DNA of 64,000 bases from positions 97,027 through 161,026 of the forward strand of contig NZ_JSWF01000024.1 in the NCBI RefSeq assembly GCF_000797445.1, in the 5' to 3' direction. The notes below the pieces were generated by a model that was not told the origin of the DNA, did not search any database, and was given only the letters and a program-made list of their open reading frames with translations. Below, one piece after another: positions 20,550 through 31,627 of this stretch (its first letter is position 1; the number at the start of each line of letters is the position of its first letter). This DNA is from Lacinutrix jangbogonensis. GTDB lineage: Bacteria > Bacteroidota > Bacteroidia > Flavobacteriales > Flavobacteriaceae. Made by a program: the position numbers and the translations under genes.

Positions 20550-21008
20550 TTAAACCGAAATGGCAGTGGTATGTTTCACTTGGTTAATCATAAACATACT
20601 ATGTGTACTACCAATATGATTAATATTGGTTAATTTATTTACCATAAACTCTCTAAACGCTTCCATATCTTTTACTAAAACTTTTAGTAAATAATCGTAA
20701 TCGCCACTGATGTGAAAGCATTCTAAAACTTCTTCTAATTGTGCAACTTCTTTTTCAAAACTAACCACATAATCTTGAGTATGTTGCGACAGTTTAATAT
20801 GACAAAAAGCAACAAAAGATTTTTCTATTGCTTCTTTATTAATTAAAGCGACATATTTATCTATCACGCCATTATTTTCAAGTTTTTTTATGCGCTCGTA
20901 AACTGCTGTAATAGATAAATTCAACTTACTAGAAAGCTCTTTATTGGTCTGTTTACAATCTTCTTGCAGCAGTTGAATTAATTTGGTATCGATGGCATCA
21001 AAAGTCAT
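20550..21008 (-). CDS. Lrp/AsnC-family transcriptional regulator
   Basis: 152 residues: N-terminal AsnC-type helix-turn-helix (about 5-60; 'DTKLIQLLQEDCKQTNKELS', 'LNLSITAVYERIKKLE') and a C-terminal RAM/ligand-binding domain ('CFHISGDYDYLLKVLVKDME'). It is divergent from a PLP-dependent sulfur amino acid enzyme across 177 bp that contain palindromes. It therefore probably senses an amino acid and controls that gene and itself. Confidence 0.93.
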   Translation of the reverse strand: MTFDAIDTKLIQLLQEDCKQTNKELSSKLNLSITAVYERIKKLENNGVIDKYVALINKEAIEKSFVAFCHIKLSQHTQDYVVSFEKEVAQLEEVLECFHISGDYDYLLKVLVKDMEAFREFMVNKLTNINHIGSTHSMFMINQVKHTTAISV

Positions 21009-21066
21009 AATCGAAAAATTTTCAGTTGTATTGGCATATTTTTATAATTAAACTTAAAATAAACCA

Positions 21067-21100
21067 TATTATTAATAATATTCAGTTTTAATAACTGAAT
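21067..21100. promoter_or_regulatory. Candidate Lrp/AsnC operator: two adjacent palindromes
   Basis: A perfect 14-bp palindrome TATTATTAATAATA (21067-21080) runs straight into ATTCAGTT-TTAAT-AACTGAAT (21080-21100, 8-bp arms). Both lie in the divergent lrp / PLP-enzyme promoter region. A 12-bp direct repeat TAAAATAAACCA also flanks them (21055-21066 and 21127-21138). Confidence 0.55.
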
Positions 21101-21185
21101 TTAAACAAATCTATTGATTATTAATCTAAAATAAACCAATTTTACATCATAATATTCATAAATTTTAAACTTATACATCTAAATT

Positions 21186-22400
21186 ATGGCGTTTAAACCA
21201 GCAAATAATATTCAGGATTTACAATATTTCGGAGAAAATGGAGGCGTAAACCCTTCAATTTCAGACTCTTCAACTTACACCTTTTTAAAAGCAAAAACAA
21301 TGCTTGACACTTTTGAAGGCAATACAGATGGTTGTTACTTATACTCACGCCATACGTCTCCAAGCAATTTATATCTTGGCGAAGCTTTAGCTGCTATGGA
21401 AGGTACTGAAACTGCAAATGTTGCAGGATCAGGAATGGGAGCAATTACTCCAACTCTTCTGCAACTTTGCGGTGCTGGTGATCATATAGTATCTAGTAGA
21501 ACAATTTATGGAGGAACTTATGCTTTTTTAAAGAATTTTACGCCAAGAATGAATATTCAAACAGCGTTTGTAGATATTACAAAATTAGATAACGTTGAAG
21601 CCGCAATAACAACTAACACAAAGGTCCTTTATTGTGAATCTGTGAGCAATCCTCTTTTAGAAGTTGCGGATATAAAAGGTTTATCTGCTTTAGCAAAAAA
21701 ACACAATCTCACTTTAGTTGTAGACAATACGTTTTCACCATTATCAATCTCTCCTGCACAATTAGGTGCAGATATAGTGATACATAGTTTAACAAAATTT
21801 ATCAATGGATCGTCGGACACAATGGGTGGTGTTGTTTGTGGCTCTTCAGAATTTGTGAATTCGCTAAAAAGCGTAATTGATGGCGCAAGTATGTTACTAG
21901 GTGCTTCTATGGATAGCTTGCGTTCTTCTTCAATTTTAAAGAATATGAGAACACTTCATATTAGAATGAAACAACATAGTAAAAACGCGGCTTTTTTAGC
22001 TGAAAAATTTGAAGGTTTAGGCATAAAAACAGTTTATCCAGGATTAGCATCACATCCATCTCATGAACTTTTCAAATCTCTGATGAATGCCGAATACGGA
22101 TTTGGAGGGATGCTAACTATTGATGCTGGATCTCTTGATAAAGCCAATGCGTTAATGGAATTAATGCAAGAAAAAAACCTAGGCTATTTGGCAGTAAGTT
22201 TAGGGTTTTACAAAACACTTTTTAGTGCTCCTGGAACATCTACCTCTTCGGAAATTCCTGAGGATGAACAAGAAGAAATGGGAATAACAAATGGGTTAAT
22301 TCGTTTTTCTATTGGTTTAGATAATGATATAGAACGTACTTTTGAAATAATGCAAGCGTGTATGGAACGTGTTGGTGTTTTAAAACCTGAAATGGCTTAG
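21186..22400 (+). CDS. Cys/Met-metabolism PLP enzyme, methionine gamma-lyase-like
   Basis: 404 residues of the trans-sulfuration PLP family. Visible: 'YSRHTSPS' (Tyr53, Arg55, phosphate contacts from the partner subunit), 'GSGMGAI', 'SRTIYGGTY' (Tyr108), 'VVDNTFSPL' (Asp180) and the PLP lysine in 'IHSLTKFING' (Lys204). Members split methionine, cystathionine or homocysteine, or join homoserine esters with sulfide. The divergent Lrp/AsnC regulator and lack of other Met genes favour a catabolic methionine gamma-lyase role, but specificity cannot be settled by reading. Confidence 0.85.
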   Translation: MAFKPANNIQDLQYFGENGGVNPSISDSSTYTFLKAKTMLDTFEGNTDGCYLYSRHTSPSNLYLGEALAAMEGTETANVAGSGMGAITPTLLQLCGAGDHIVSSRTIYGGTYAFLKNFTPRMNIQTAFVDITKLDNVEAAITTNTKVLYCESVSNPLLEVADIKGLSALAKKHNLTLVVDNTFSPLSISPAQLGADIVIHSLTKFINGSSDTMGGVVCGSSEFVNSLKSVIDGASMLLGASMDSLRSSSILKNMRTLHIRMKQHSKNAAFLAEKFEGLGIKTVYPGLASHPSHELFKSLMNAEYGFGGMLTIDAGSLDKANALMELMQEKNLGYLAVSLGFYKTLFSAPGTSTSSEIPEDEQEEMGITNGLIRFSIGLDNDIERTFEIMQACMERVGVLKPEMA

Positions 22401-22417
22401 AATAAAATTAAATAAGT

Positions 22418-22480
22418 GTCTGGTTGAGCACAGTTGAAACCTAAAGAACATAATGAGTTCTCGACTGTGCTCGAAAAGAC
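22418..22480. repeat. Long imperfect inverted repeat between convergent genes
   Basis: GTCT plus TTGAGCACAGTTGA (22424-22437) pairs with TCGACTGTGCTCGA (22461-22474) plus AGAC, with G:T wobbles. It resembles the dispersed 'CTCGACTGCGCTCGA' palindrome common in Flavobacteriaceae. It may also act as a terminator for both flanking genes. Confidence 0.6.
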
Positions 22481-22491
22481 AAAACTGTATA

Positions 22492-23514
22492 TTATATCCC
22501 TTTCATACGTTCCCAAAGTTCTGCCATTGCATTACCAAAATCATCAACTTTAGGCTTAAATCCTTTCATGTTTAGCCTGTTATTCTCCTTAAAAAGCTCC
22601 AAACTAAAAACTGACACATAGCCTTCTTTTGTTTTCAATAAAGGATAACGTAAATCGTTATAAAGATAGTTATCGTTACTTAATTTTTCGACGCTAAAAT
22701 AACCATTACTAAACCAAGCTAAATCTCTTAAATCTTGATAATTTGAAGGAGAAATAGCTCTTGCTTTTGGCAATTCTTTCCATTCTGAAAAACGAGCGCT
22801 TTTATCAAATAAGGAGTAAAAAGCAACTTGATAAGTTGTTTCAGTTTCAGCAATACCATACCATAGAATATTATTTAATATAGAAGGCTGTGAGCTAAAA
22901 CGTGAATATTCAATATTTTTTTCAGCTAAAGATTTTTTAAAAACCGAATCAATATATAACTTATTACCAAGTGTAAATAACATATAAATGGAACTTATAG
23001 CAATACCATAGGTTAACCACTTTTTTCTTTTAGGTGTATTTCTTTTAAAAACCATTAAAACAATCATACATATCAAAAACGGAAAAGTATATAATGGATC
23101 GGCCACGGCTATAGTATTAAAAGCCACACGATAATTAGAAAATGGTGCGAATAATTGCGTGCCGTAAGGAGTAAAACAATCTAAAATAGGATGTGTAAAA
23201 AGCGACCAGAAAAACAACAAAATCCATCCCTTTAAAGTTGTAGAACCTTTACGTTTACCAGTATTGTACCCTTTAAAAACTAGCCAACCAATCAAAAAAG
23301 CACCTAAAACCGAAAATAAAATAGAGTGCATAAAGCCACGATGAAAGAGCATAATATCTATTTCATTTCCATAAAAAAGTTTACCAATAAACACGTCTAA
23401 ATCGGGTATTGTACCACCTATAGCACCAAATAGCAAGGCTTTATTTCCTATTTTCTTTCCTAAAACAGCTTCTCCACAAGCAGCTCCTAGAACAATTTGA
23501 GTAATTGAATCCAT
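22492..23514 (-). CDS. Membrane-bound metal-dependent hydrolase, YdjM/LexA-regulated (DUF457) family
   Basis: 340 residues. The N-terminus 'MDSITQIVLGAACGEAVLG' and the motifs 'GTIPDLDVF', 'FHRGFMHS' and 'HPILDCFTPYGTQLF' are the conserved Asp/His signature of this family. Five or so membrane helices lie in the first 200 residues; the C-terminal 140 are soluble. No substrate is known for the family. It is divergent from nhaC with a short shared promoter region. Confidence 0.85.
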   Translation of the reverse strand: MDSITQIVLGAACGEAVLGKKIGNKALLFGAIGGTIPDLDVFIGKLFYGNEIDIMLFHRGFMHSILFSVLGAFLIGWLVFKGYNTGKRKGSTTLKGWILLFFWSLFTHPILDCFTPYGTQLFAPFSNYRVAFNTIAVADPLYTFPFLICMIVLMVFKRNTPKRKKWLTYGIAISSIYMLFTLGNKLYIDSVFKKSLAEKNIEYSRFSSQPSILNNILWYGIAETETTYQVAFYSLFDKSARFSEWKELPKARAISPSNYQDLRDLAWFSNGYFSVEKLSNDNYLYNDLRYPLLKTKEGYVSVFSLELFKENNRLNMKGFKPKVDDFGNAMAELWERMKGI

Positions 23515-23600
23515 ATTAATTGCAAATCTAAGCTATGCAATTGAATTTGCATAGCATCTCCGAAAATCGTAACATTACATATCAAAAAAAACGAACTCAT

Positions 23601-25087
23601 ATGCAAGACAATAATCTGACCGATATTAAAATTCAAAACCAAAAAATAATTGATAACAAAGAATTAAATTTATGGGAAGCTTTGATTCCTGTATTTGCTT
23701 TAATTGGCATGCTCGCCTTTAATGTATATGTTTATGGTGATGATGCTTTAAGCGGAAGTAATCAATTTATATTATTACTTGGTGCTGCCGTAGCTACTAT
23801 TGTTGGATTTTTTAATAAAGTTTCTTTTAAAATAATGATTGAAGAAGTCTCAGAAAACATTAAATCGACTACAGGCGCTCTATTAATTCTACTCATGGTT
23901 GGTGCTTTAGCAGGAACATGGCTAATAAGTGGTGTTATTCCATCCATGATTTATTATGGTCTTCAAATTTTAAATCCAACTATATTTTTGGCTGCCTGTG
24001 TTATTATTTGTGCTATTATATCAATTGCTACGGGCAGTTCTTGGACAACGTCGGCAACTGTTGGTATTGCATTGATAGGAATAGGAGAAGCCTTAGGTGT
24101 TAGCTTAGGCATGACTGCTGGAGCGATTTTATCTGGCGCTTATTTTGGTGATAAAATGTCTCCTTTAAGCGACACCACAAACCTTGCTCCTGCCATGGCG
24201 GGTGGCGAATTATTTGATCACATAAAATATATGGCCTACACGACAGTTCCTACTATTCTGATAACTTTTATAATCTTTATTATTTTGGGTTTCACCCAGG
24301 ACACAAGCGGAGCCACTGATACCTCAGTCCTTTTAAAGGATATCGAAAAAACATTCAATATAAGTGGATGGCTATTTTTAGTACCCGCTGCTGTAGTTTT
24401 CTTAATAATAAAAAAACACCTCCATTAATAGCATTGTTAATCGGTACTTTGTTAGGCGGTATTTTTGCAATTATCTTTCAACCTCAAGTTGTTGCTCAAA
24501 TTGCTGGTGTTGAAACTTTATCTTTTAAATCTGCTTATCAAGGAGTCATGAATGCCATTACTGTAAAAACGTCTATAGCTACCGAAAATGAAACTTTAAA
24601 AGAACTGTTTTCTGCTTCTGGCAAAGGCATGTCTGGAATGCTGGGAACTATTTGGCTTATTATTTGCGCAATGGTATTTGGCGGTATTATGGATGCTATA
24701 GGCGCTTTAGCAAGAATTAGTAAATCTCTTCTAAGTTTAGCCAAATCTACATTTGGGTTATTTGCAAGCACTGTTGCAAGTTGTCTAGCTTTAAATGTAA
24801 CCGCTTCAGACCAATATTTAGCATTAGTCATTCCTGGTAAAATGTTTAAACAAGCCTATGAAGATAAAGGTCTTGCTCCTGAAAACTTAAGTAGAACATT
24901 AGAAGACTCTGGCACAGTAACCTCTGTTTTAGTTCCTTGGAACACATGCGGAGCCTACCACAGTGGTGTTTTGGGCGTTGGTGTTGGTGAATATTTTATC
25001 TATGCTATCTTTAATTGGTTAAGCCCAATAATGACATTAATTTTCGCAGCATTCTCAATTAAAATTAAACAATTAATAACTAAATAA
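23601..25087 (+). pseudogene. nhaC: Na+/H+ antiporter NhaC, split by a -1 frameshift in an A7 run
   Basis: NhaC exchanges Na+ for H+ across the inner membrane. The first part (to 24428) has 'SGAYFGDKMSPLSDTTNLAP', the family signature. The second part (frame open from 24368) continues with 'KTPPLIALLIGTLLGG' and the C-terminal half with 'EDSGTVTSVLVPWNTCG'. The break is at A7 (24410-24416); one additional A joins the halves into about 495 residues, the normal length. ATG 23601 (MQDNNLTD) is preferred to 23535, which would start inside the shared promoter. It is either a sequencing error or a real frameshift, as in tilS and ric. Confidence 0.88.
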
Positions 25088-25230
25088 CTGTAAGTTATCA
25101 CTTTACCATTTTACCATCATCAAAGACTATAGCTAAATAAGATTTTAAAATTTTGTTTGGCTATATTTTTTTGTCTTCTATTGTAGATTTGTCCACTTAA
25201 AATAAAACAATAATTACAAAAATTTATAAA

Positions 25231-25875
25231 ATGGCAATAGTAGGAAAACAGTTTCCAGACTTAAGTGTAGATGCAATGAACGAAATGGGTGACACCTTTA
25301 AATTAAACGTTCTTGAAGAAGCAAAAAACAATAAGAAGAAAGTATTATTATTCTGGTACCCAAAAGATTTCACTTTTGTTTGCCCAACAGAATTACATGC
25401 TTTTGAAGCTGCTAAAGCAGAATTCGAAAAAAGAAACACAATCCTTATTGGTGCTTCTTGTGATACTCCAGAAGTGCATTTTGCATGGTTAAATACTGCT
25501 AAAGATAATGGTGGAATTGAAGGTGTAACTTACCCACTTTTGGCAGACACAAACCGTAACTTAGCTTCTACATTAGGTATTTTAGATATTACTAATGAGA
25601 AGTACAATGAAGAAACGGGCGTTATAACTGTAGAAGGAGATAATGTAACTTACAGAGCAACTTACGTAATAGACGAAGAAGGAACAGTACAACACGAAGG
25701 CGTAAACAACATGCCAATTGGTAGAAACGTAAACGAATTTTTACGTATTATTGATGCGTTAACACATGTTCAAGAAAAAGGTGAAGTTTGTCCTGCAAAC
25801 TGGGAAGAAGGAAAAGATGCAATGAACGCTAACAGAGCTGGAGTTGCAGATTATTTAGCTTCGCACTCAAACTAA
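25231..25875 (+). CDS. Typical 2-Cys peroxiredoxin (AhpC/Prx1 family)
   Basis: Reduces H2O2 and organic hydroperoxides in the cytoplasm. 214 residues with peroxidatic Cys51 in 'DFTFVCPTEL' and the resolving Cys in 'GEVCPANWEEG' near the C-terminus, both intact. It is followed by a thioredoxin-like gene that could recycle it, separated by a hairpin that may limit read-through. It lies in a window region with KatG and Tpx. Confidence 0.95.
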   Translation: MAIVGKQFPDLSVDAMNEMGDTFKLNVLEEAKNNKKKVLLFWYPKDFTFVCPTELHAFEAAKAEFEKRNTILIGASCDTPEVHFAWLNTAKDNGGIEGVTYPLLADTNRNLASTLGILDITNEKYNEETGVITVEGDNVTYRATYVIDEEGTVQHEGVNNMPIGRNVNEFLRIIDALTHVQEKGEVCPANWEEGKDAMNANRAGVADYLASHSN

Positions 25876-25893
25876 ATAATAAACAAACAATTT

Positions 25894-25932
25894 AAATCCA
25901 AACTCCAAAAACAACTTTTGAAGTTTGGATTT
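25894..25932 (+). terminator. Strong hairpin between peroxiredoxin and thioredoxin genes
   Basis: AAATCCAAACT...CAAAA pairs with TTTTG...AGTTTGGATTT around a short loop. A partial terminator or processing site inside the prx-trx operon would give more peroxiredoxin than thioredoxin. Confidence 0.7.
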
Positions 25933-25949
25933 ATTAATTTCAAAACAGT

Positions 25950-26258
25950 ATGGTTCAAGAACTAGAACAAGATAATTTAAATGAGATTATTAGTAGTAAT
26001 GACGTTGTGGTTGTACAATATTCTGCTACTTGGTGTGGAAACTGCCGTATTATGAAACCAAAGCTTAAAAAATTGGCTTCAGAATTAGAGAATATTACGT
26101 TTGTAATTGCTGATGCAGAAAAATTTCCTGAATCAAGAAAATTAGCAACTGTAGATAATTTACCAACTTTTGCTGCTTTTAAAGCTGGAAAATTTGTGAA
26201 TCAAACACAAACTAATAAATTCGACGTTCTAAAAGAATTAGTTGCAGAAGTATCATAA
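25950..26258 (+). CDS. Thioredoxin-family protein
   Basis: 102 residues, cytoplasmic, with redox motif 'SATWCGNCRIMKPKL' (CGNC instead of the classical CGPC) and the cis-proline segment 'VDNLPTFAAF'. It lies directly after the peroxiredoxin, so it probably reduces it; this is inferred from position. The next gene, a small conserved protein, follows 52 bp later in the same direction. Confidence 0.9.
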   Translation: MVQELEQDNLNEIISSNDVVVVQYSATWCGNCRIMKPKLKKLASELENITFVIADAEKFPESRKLATVDNLPTFAAFKAGKFVNQTQTNKFDVLKELVAEVS

Positions 26259-26310
26259 AGTAGTAATAACTAAAAAATAGTTTCTTTCCATTGGGAAGAC
26301 GTAAGATGAG

Positions 26311-26568
26311 ATGAAATTACCAGTAATAAAACACCTAACGCAATTTATAGCCGAGAACGACGAAGATTTTGTTGTTGAAACTATTGAGACTTTAGAAGCA
26401 TTAACCGAAGTTCCTTCGTTAAAAGACGAAGAATTAGATGTTATTGGCGAACTTATTTCTAATATGTATGGTGCCATTGAAGTGAACAAAATGATAAAAG
26501 AAGGCACACCACAAAAGGAAGCGTTAAATAGTTTTATGAAACGTGTTTTAGGTGCTATCGATAAATAG
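26311..26568 (+). CDS. Small conserved flavobacterial protein (DUF6952-like)
   Basis: 85 acidic residues, alpha-helical, no signal peptide. 'MKLPVIKHLTQFIAENDEDF' is familiar from flavobacterial genomes, where this gene follows a peroxiredoxin and a thioredoxin, as here. Function unknown; the fixed neighbourhood suggests a role in peroxide response. A terminator follows. Confidence 0.75.
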   Translation: MKLPVIKHLTQFIAENDEDFVVETIETLEALTEVPSLKDEELDVIGELISNMYGAIEVNKMIKEGTPQKEALNSFMKRVLGAIDK

Positions 26569-26596
26569 AACAAAAAAAGAAAAATTTGTATTATTT

Positions 26597-26629
26597 AAAA
26601 ACCACTTTGCGAAAGCAAGGTGGTTTTTT
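26597..26629 (+). terminator. Rho-independent terminator of the prx-trx operon
   Basis: AAAACCACtTTGC-GAAA-GCAAgGTGGTTTTTT: a GNRA-like loop on a long stem, followed by T's. Confidence 0.9.
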
Positions 26630-26714
26630 GTTTAAATTGAAGCTTGACTTTGTCAAATTTTTCAACTAACTTCGTTTAGCAACCATTACATTGCATTGCA
26701 TTGAAACGAAACTT

Positions 26715-26722
26715 TATTTTTG
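26715..26722 (+). promoter_or_regulatory. -7 promoter element (TATTTTTG) of cbpA
   Basis: Matches TAnnTTTG 35 bp before the cbpA ATG; several TTG triplets lie about 20 bp upstream as possible -33 boxes. Confidence 0.5.
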
Positions 26723-26756
26723 CATTATACCCAATTAAAAAAAATAAAATTAATAA

Positions 26757-27650
26757 ATGGCATTTATCGATTATTACAAAATCTTGGGCGTTGCGAAGAC
26801 CGCGACTGAAAAGGAAATTAAAACCGCCTATCGGAAACTCGCTCGAAAGCATCATCCTGATGTAAACCCTGACAACAAAGAAGCTGAGAATAAATTCAAA
26901 GAAATAAATGAGGCAAACGAAGTTTTAAGTCATTCTGAAAGTCGCAAAAAATACGACAAATACGGAAAAGATTGGAAACATGGAGAAGAGTTTGAAAAAG
27001 CTCAGAGACAGCAGCAACGAAAGGCTCAGCACCAATCTGGCAGGCAAAGCTATTCAAACGAAGAACATTCTGATTTTTTCGAATCAATGTTCGGAGGAGG
27101 AAGATCATCACGCAATCAAGGTCGCAGTCCAAAATATAAAGGGCAGGATTACAATGCTGAATTACATCTTAATTTAAAAGATGTTTACACAAGTCAACAA
27201 CAAGTACTAACAGTCAATGGTAAAAAAATAAGGTTAACAATTCCCGCAGGAGTTGAAAACGGTCAAGTAATAAAAATTAAAGGAAAAGGAGGAACAGGAG
27301 TCAATAATGGACCAGATGGCGATTTGTTCATCAAATTCAACATTGACAATCACACGCAGTTCAAACGTGAAGGTAATAACCTATATCAGAATGTCAATCT
27401 GGATTTATACACATCCATTTTGGGCGGAGAAATCACAGTAAACACTTTTAATGGTAAGGTCAAGCTCAAGATAAAGCTTGAAACGAAAAATGAATCAAAA
27501 TTGAAATTGAAAGGAAAAGGTTTTCCTATTTATAAAAAAGAAGGTGAATTTGGCGATTTGGTCATCACCTTTCATATAAAAACACCAACTGATCTAAGTG
27601 AAAAAGAAATAGAGCTATTCAAGGAATTACAAAAAATCAAGAAAAAATGA
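26757..27650 (+). CDS. cbpA: DnaJ-type co-chaperone CbpA
   Basis: 297 residues. J domain at 1-70 with the DnaK-stimulating motif 'HHPDVNPD', then a basic Q/S-rich linker (about 80-125), then the two C-terminal substrate-binding beta domains ('[17 protein letters not shown]', '[18 protein letters not shown]'). The zinc-finger region of true DnaJ is absent, which places it in the CbpA class. Its stop codon overlaps the start of cbpM by four bases, the usual arrangement. Confidence 0.93.
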   Translation: MAFIDYYKILGVAKTATEKEIKTAYRKLARKHHPDVNPDNKEAENKFKEINEANEVLSHSESRKKYDKYGKDWKHGEEFEKAQRQQQRKAQHQSGRQSYSNEEHSDFFESMFGGGRSSRNQGRSPKYKGQDYNAELHLNLKDVYTSQQQVLTVNGKKIRLTIPAGVENGQVIKIKGKGGTGVNNGPDGDLFIKFNIDNHTQFKREGNNLYQNVNLDLYTSILGGEITVNTFNGKVKLKIKLETKNESKLKLKGKGFPIYKKEGEFGDLVITFHIKTPTDLSEKEIELFKELQKIKKK

Positions 27651-27943
27651 ATGAAAAACCTTTAATATCGACACAAACTCTTTGTTCACATTATAATATT
27701 GAAATTTCATTTGTAGATGCTTTAAACAATATGGGGCTCATCCAAATCGAAATTATTGAGCAAAATCAATTTATACATCAAGACCAAATTGGTGATCTAG
27801 AAAAAATAATCAGACTTCACAATGAGTTAAACGTAAACTTAGAAGGCATTGATGTGGTATTTAATTTATTAGAAAAGGAACGAAAATTACGAAATGAATT
27901 AAATGTCCTTAAAAACAGATTAAAGCTTTATGAGAATGACTAA
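27647..27943 (+). CDS. cbpM: Chaperone modulator CbpM
   Basis: 98 residues, MerR-like helix-turn-helix start ('[20 protein letters not shown]') followed by a helical dimer segment ('[20 protein letters not shown]', '[20 protein letters not shown]'). In the family it binds the J domain of CbpA and blocks its action on DnaK. Translationally coupled to cbpA by a four-base overlap. Confidence 0.88.
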   Translation: MNEKPLISTQTLCSHYNIEISFVDALNNMGLIQIEIIEQNQFIHQDQIGDLEKIIRLHNELNVNLEGIDVVFNLLEKERKLRNELNVLKNRLKLYEND

Positions 27944-28175
27944 TTAGAATTATTATAGCCTATCTAATAAAATAATACTATAATTCAATACAGAAGGAAA
28001 AACATCTATATTATGAATTATTACTACATAGAAGCAAAAAATGAGTATAGAAGCGCTATTAAATCGTCAATACTAGTAAACAAACCGTTAAACGAAACCC
28101 TAAAATAGTTCATCTACACGAGCGTTCTATTCTTACAACTTCAAAAAAATTAGACTTTCATCTTTTTTGAAAACA

Positions 28176-28208
28176 AAAAAGGAATGCGTTTATAAACGCA
28201 CTCCTTTT
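28176..28208. terminator. Bidirectional terminator between cbpM and katG
   Basis: AAAAGGAaTGCGTTTA / TAAACGCAcTCCTTTT forms a 16-bp stem with one mismatch, with A and T tracts on either side. The 232 bp before it (27944-28175) hold only a 31-codon ORF of no recognisable kind. Confidence 0.85.
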
Positions 28209-28230
28209 AATACTGACTTTACAATATTTA

Positions 28231-30447
<2,217 letters not shown>

Positions 30448-30651
30448 TTAATTCCCTAAATTTAATCAATTATATGTTTAACTCGGCATAACATAAATTG
30501 AATAAGGTTATTTCATAATAGCTATTGACTATACTAGTAATGCAAACGATAATAATTAGTTATTCATTTTAAAAAAAAATATTAGTTTCTTAAGTCTAAG
30601 TTTTCTGTAGAATGATTATTTTTAGCATTCACAAAACAAAAAAAACAAATA

Positions 30652-31158
30652 ATGGCTAAAATAACTTTAGGAGGAACTCCTGTAGAAACAAATGGAAACT
30701 TACCAAAAATAGGAGAAAAAGCTCCAGATTTCACATTAGTAGTAAGTGATTTATCAACTCAAAAACTTTCAGATTTTGAAGGTGAAAAGTTAGTATTAAA
30801 CATATTCCCAAGTGTTGACACAGGAACATGTGCTACGTCTGTACGCGCCTTTAATAAAGAAGCTGCAGAAATGAAAAACACGCGAGTATTATGTATTTCT
30901 AGAGATTTACCTTTTGCTCAAGCGCGTTTTTGTGGTGCTGAAGGTATTGATAATGTAATGATGTTATCCGATTTTAAAAATGGACAGTTTGGAAAAGATT
31001 ACGGATTAGAATTTACTACTGGTCCTTTTGAAGGATTACATTCTCGTGCAGTTATCGTATTGGATGAAAATGGTATTGTAAAATATACCGAACAAGTGCA
31101 AGAAGTTGCAGACGAGCCAAATTACAAAGCATCATTGCATGCGCTTTTAGATGAATAA
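30652..31158 (+). CDS. tpx: Thiol peroxidase (atypical 2-Cys peroxiredoxin)
   Basis: Reduces lipid and other hydroperoxides, using thioredoxin. 168 residues with peroxidatic Cys60 in 'FPSVDTGTCATSVRAFN' and resolving Cys94 in 'QARFCGAEG', the Tpx arrangement. ATG at 30652. The downstream dgk start overlaps its end by eight bases. Confidence 0.95.
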   Translation: MAKITLGGTPVETNGNLPKIGEKAPDFTLVVSDLSTQKLSDFEGEKLVLNIFPSVDTGTCATSVRAFNKEAAEMKNTRVLCISRDLPFAQARFCGAEGIDNVMMLSDFKNGQFGKDYGLEFTTGPFEGLHSRAVIVLDENGIVKYTEQVQEVADEPNYKASLHALLDE

Positions 31159-31522
31159 AAAAAAGGACTCTTTTATAGTTAATAGAATTAAAAGTGTAGG
31201 TTTTGCTTTTAAAGGCGCCTACCTTTTAATGACTACAGAAGCGAGTTTAAAAGTACAATTTACTATAGGAATACTAATAACCGTTTTGGGGTTTTATGTT
31301 GGTCTTTCGGCTACAGAATGGTGTATTCAAATTTTAGTTATTGCAATGATAATGGCTATTGAAGGTGTAAACACTGCTATTGAAGAAATTGCAGATTTTA
31401 TTCATCCAGAACACCATCCAAAAATTGGGTTGATTAAAGACTTGGCTGCTGGCGCTGTATTTATTGTGGCTATTGCCGCAATTGTTATTGGTTCCATTAT
31501 TTATATTCCGAAAATTTTCTGA
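31151..31522 (+). CDS. Diacylglycerol kinase family (DgkA/undecaprenol kinase type)
   Basis: 123 residues, three membrane helices. Motifs 'EGVNTAIEEIADFI' and 'KDLAAGAVF' match the active site of prokaryotic DgkA/UdpK. It phosphorylates diacylglycerol or undecaprenol in the inner membrane; which one is uncertain. The gene overlaps tpx and precedes ftsK, a conserved flavobacterial order. Confidence 0.88.
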   Translation: MNKKKDSFIVNRIKSVGFAFKGAYLLMTTEASLKVQFTIGILITVLGFYVGLSATEWCIQILVIAMIMAIEGVNTAIEEIADFIHPEHHPKIGLIKDLAAGAVFIVAIAAIVIGSIIYIPKIF

Positions 31523-31627
31523 AAATTTAAAAACACAATTGCTTTCTATTAATACCGTTAACAAACAAAAGAAACATCAAAATAATCGATTGAATTTGTT
31601 TATTTTTACGCAATATAAAAACCTAAA

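Noticed and set aside
28013..28110. 31-codon ORF (MNYYYIEAKNEYRSAI...) between cbpM and katG
   Set aside because: Too short, no recognisable family, no clear promoter; could be a gene remnant but cannot be supported.
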